Below, in pieces: positions 5,432-6,634 of a stretch of DNA of 6,634 nucleotides (its first letter is position 1; every line of letters begins with the position of its first letter). Origin of the DNA: Chloroflexota bacterium (GTDB lineage Bacteria > Chloroflexota > Dehalococcoidia > Tepidiformales > Tepidiformaceae); NCBI GenBank assembly GCA_025350285.1, contig JANXYE010000640.1:1-6634 (forward strand), in the 5' to 3' direction. The notes under the pieces are model-generated. The model saw nothing but the letters and a program-made list of their open reading frames with translations. It had not been told where the DNA came from and did no database searches. Position numbers and translations under genes: made by a program.

Positions 5432-6631
5432 ATGGCAAAAGTAAAGTTCGAACGGAATAAGCCGCACGTCAACGTGGGCACGATTGGCCATGTGGACCAC
5501 GGCAAGACGACGCTCACGGCGGCGATCACGAAAGTGCTGGGCCTCAAGGGCGGAGCCCAGTTCCGCGCCTTCGATAGCATCGATAGCGCGCCGGAAGAGC
5601 GCGCCCGGGGGATCACCATCGCCATCGCCCACGTCGAATACGAGACGGACAAGCGGCATTACGCGCACGTCGATTGCCCGGGGCACGCGGACTACATCAA
5701 GAACATGATCACGGGGGCGGCCCAGATGGACGGGGCGATCCTCGTCGTCGCGGCGCCGGATGGGCCGATGCCGCAGACGCGCGAGCACGTGCTCCTCGCC
5801 CGCCAGGTGGCCGTCCCGGCGGTCGTCGTCTTCCTGAACAAGGTGGACATGATGGAGGACGAAGAGCTGCTGGAACTAGTCGAAATGGAACTGCGCGAAC
5901 TGCTTTCGAGCCAGGAATTCCCGGGGGACGACATCCCGATCATCCGGGGGAGCGGGCTCAAGGCGCTGTCATCGACCTCGACCGACACGGCCGCGCCCGA
6001 GTACAAGTGCATCTTGGACTTGATGGACGCCGTCGATAACTACATTCCGACGCCGGTGAGGGCGCTGGACAAGCCGTTCCTGATGCCGGTGGAAGATGTG
6101 TTCGGGATCAAGGGGCGGGGCACGGTGGTGACGGGCCGGATCGAACGCGGGATCGTGAAGACGGGCGACGAAATCGAGATCATTGGCATCGAAGAGACGC
6201 GCAAGACGACGGTGACGGGCGTGGAGATGTTCAAGAAGCTGCTCGACGAAGGGCAGGCCGGGGACAATGTCGGCTGCCTGCTGCGCGGGGTAGAGCGGGC
6301 GGACGTACAGCGCGGGCAGGTGCTGGCGAAACCCGGGAGCATCAAGCCGCACACGAAGTTTGATGCGCAGGTGTACATTCTGAGCAAGGAAGAAGGGGGG
6401 CGTCACACCCCGTTCTTCAACGGCTACCGGCCGCAGTTTTATCTGCGGACGACGGACGTAACGGGATCGATCGGGCTGCCCGAAGGGGTCGAGATGATCA
6501 TGCCGGGAGACAACGTGACGATGAAGGTAGAGTTGATCCAGCCGGTGGCGCTGGAAGAAGGGCTGCGGTTCGCGATTCGCGAAGGCGGCCGGACGGTCGG
6601 CGCTGGCGTCGTCGTCAAGATCAATTCGTAA
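5432..6631 (+). CDS. tuf: Elongation factor Tu (EF-Tu)
   Basis: EF-Tu with GTP carries aminoacyl-tRNA to the ribosomal A site. The 399-residue protein is complete. Domain I has GHVDHGKT (19-26), RGITI (59-63), DCPGH (81-85, catalytic H85) and NKVD (136-139). The fifth motif reads S-G-L (174-176) where most EF-Tu have S-A-L. The stretch after it, up to the ILDL helix, is about five residues longer than in E. coli and explains the extra length over 394. Domains II and III follow, with [52 protein letters not shown] and the C-terminal [24 protein letters not shown] at 5419-5424 is a Shine-Dalgarno sequence seven bases before the ATG. It is the last gene seen here. Its codon choice differs sharply from fusA (many GGG and ACG codons). 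Many bacteria carry two tuf genes; whether this one does cannot be seen. Confidence 0.98.
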   Translation: MAKVKFERNKPHVNVGTIGHVDHGKTTLTAAITKVLGLKGGAQFRAFDSIDSAPEERARGITIAIAHVEYETDKRHYAHVDCPGHADYIKNMITGAAQMDGAILVVAAPDGPMPQTREHVLLARQVAVPAVVVFLNKVDMMEDEELLELVEMELRELLSSQEFPGDDIPIIRGSGLKALSSTSTDTAAPEYKCILDLMDAVDNYIPTPVRALDKPFLMPVEDVFGIKGRGTVVTGRIERGIVKTGDEIEIIGIEETRKTTVTGVEMFKKLLDEGQAGDNVGCLLRGVERADVQRGQVLAKPGSIKPHTKFDAQVYILSKEEGGRHTPFFNGYRPQFYLRTTDVTGSIGLPEGVEMIMPGDNVTMKVELIQPVALEEGLRFAIREGGRTVGAGVVVKINS

Positions 6632-6634
6632 ACA

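Noticed and set aside
1..6634. Mobile elements, CRISPR arrays, tRNA or rRNA genes
   Set aside because: No transposase motif, regularly spaced repeat, terminal repeat or cloverleaf was seen on either strand.

Overview
The window comes from a high-GC bacterium, most likely a member of the Chloroflexota. The evidence is the S12 protein, which carries a long insertion after its N-terminal tail of a kind I recall from Chloroflexota but not from Actinobacteria or Proteobacteria, and an EF-Tu effector region of the type found in Chloroflexota and Actinobacteria. No database search was possible, so this placement is an inference.

Left part (about 1-1732, minus strand). Two genes are transcribed leftwards. 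The one at the window edge is a flavin-dependent, luciferase-like monooxygenase resembling limonene 1,2-monooxygenase; its 3' end lies outside the window. Upstream of it is a small protein with a helical N-terminal segment and a C-terminal cyclic-nucleotide-binding domain, but no DNA-binding domain. The 101 bases between them hold a perfect 7-bp inverted repeat next to a weak promoter-like sequence, a possible operator for the monooxygenase.

Middle (1733-2332). This is a non-coding divergent spacer. Its left 350 bases show nothing convincing. Its right part holds a good promoter for the str operon (TTGACA plus an extended -10 hexamer), followed by a leader of about 215 bases containing two strong consecutive hairpins, one capped by a UUCG tetraloop.

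Right part (2333-6631, plus strand). This is the complete str operon in its classical order: rpsL (S12), rpsG (S7), fusA (EF-G) and tuf (EF-Tu), with gaps of 52, 26 and 27 bases and a Shine-Dalgarno sequence before each gene. S12 and S7 are small-subunit ribosomal proteins. EF-Tu delivers aminoacyl-tRNA to the ribosome, and EF-G drives translocation. A perfect 10-bp hairpin sits between rpsL and rpsG, where the S7 autoregulatory site lies in E. coli.

Most of the window is core housekeeping sequence, and I found no clear new multi-gene system. The most useful leads are the structured str leader, the rpsL-rpsG hairpin, the abrupt change of codon preference at tuf, the two-part cyclic-nucleotide-binding protein and the operator-like repeat before the monooxygenase.
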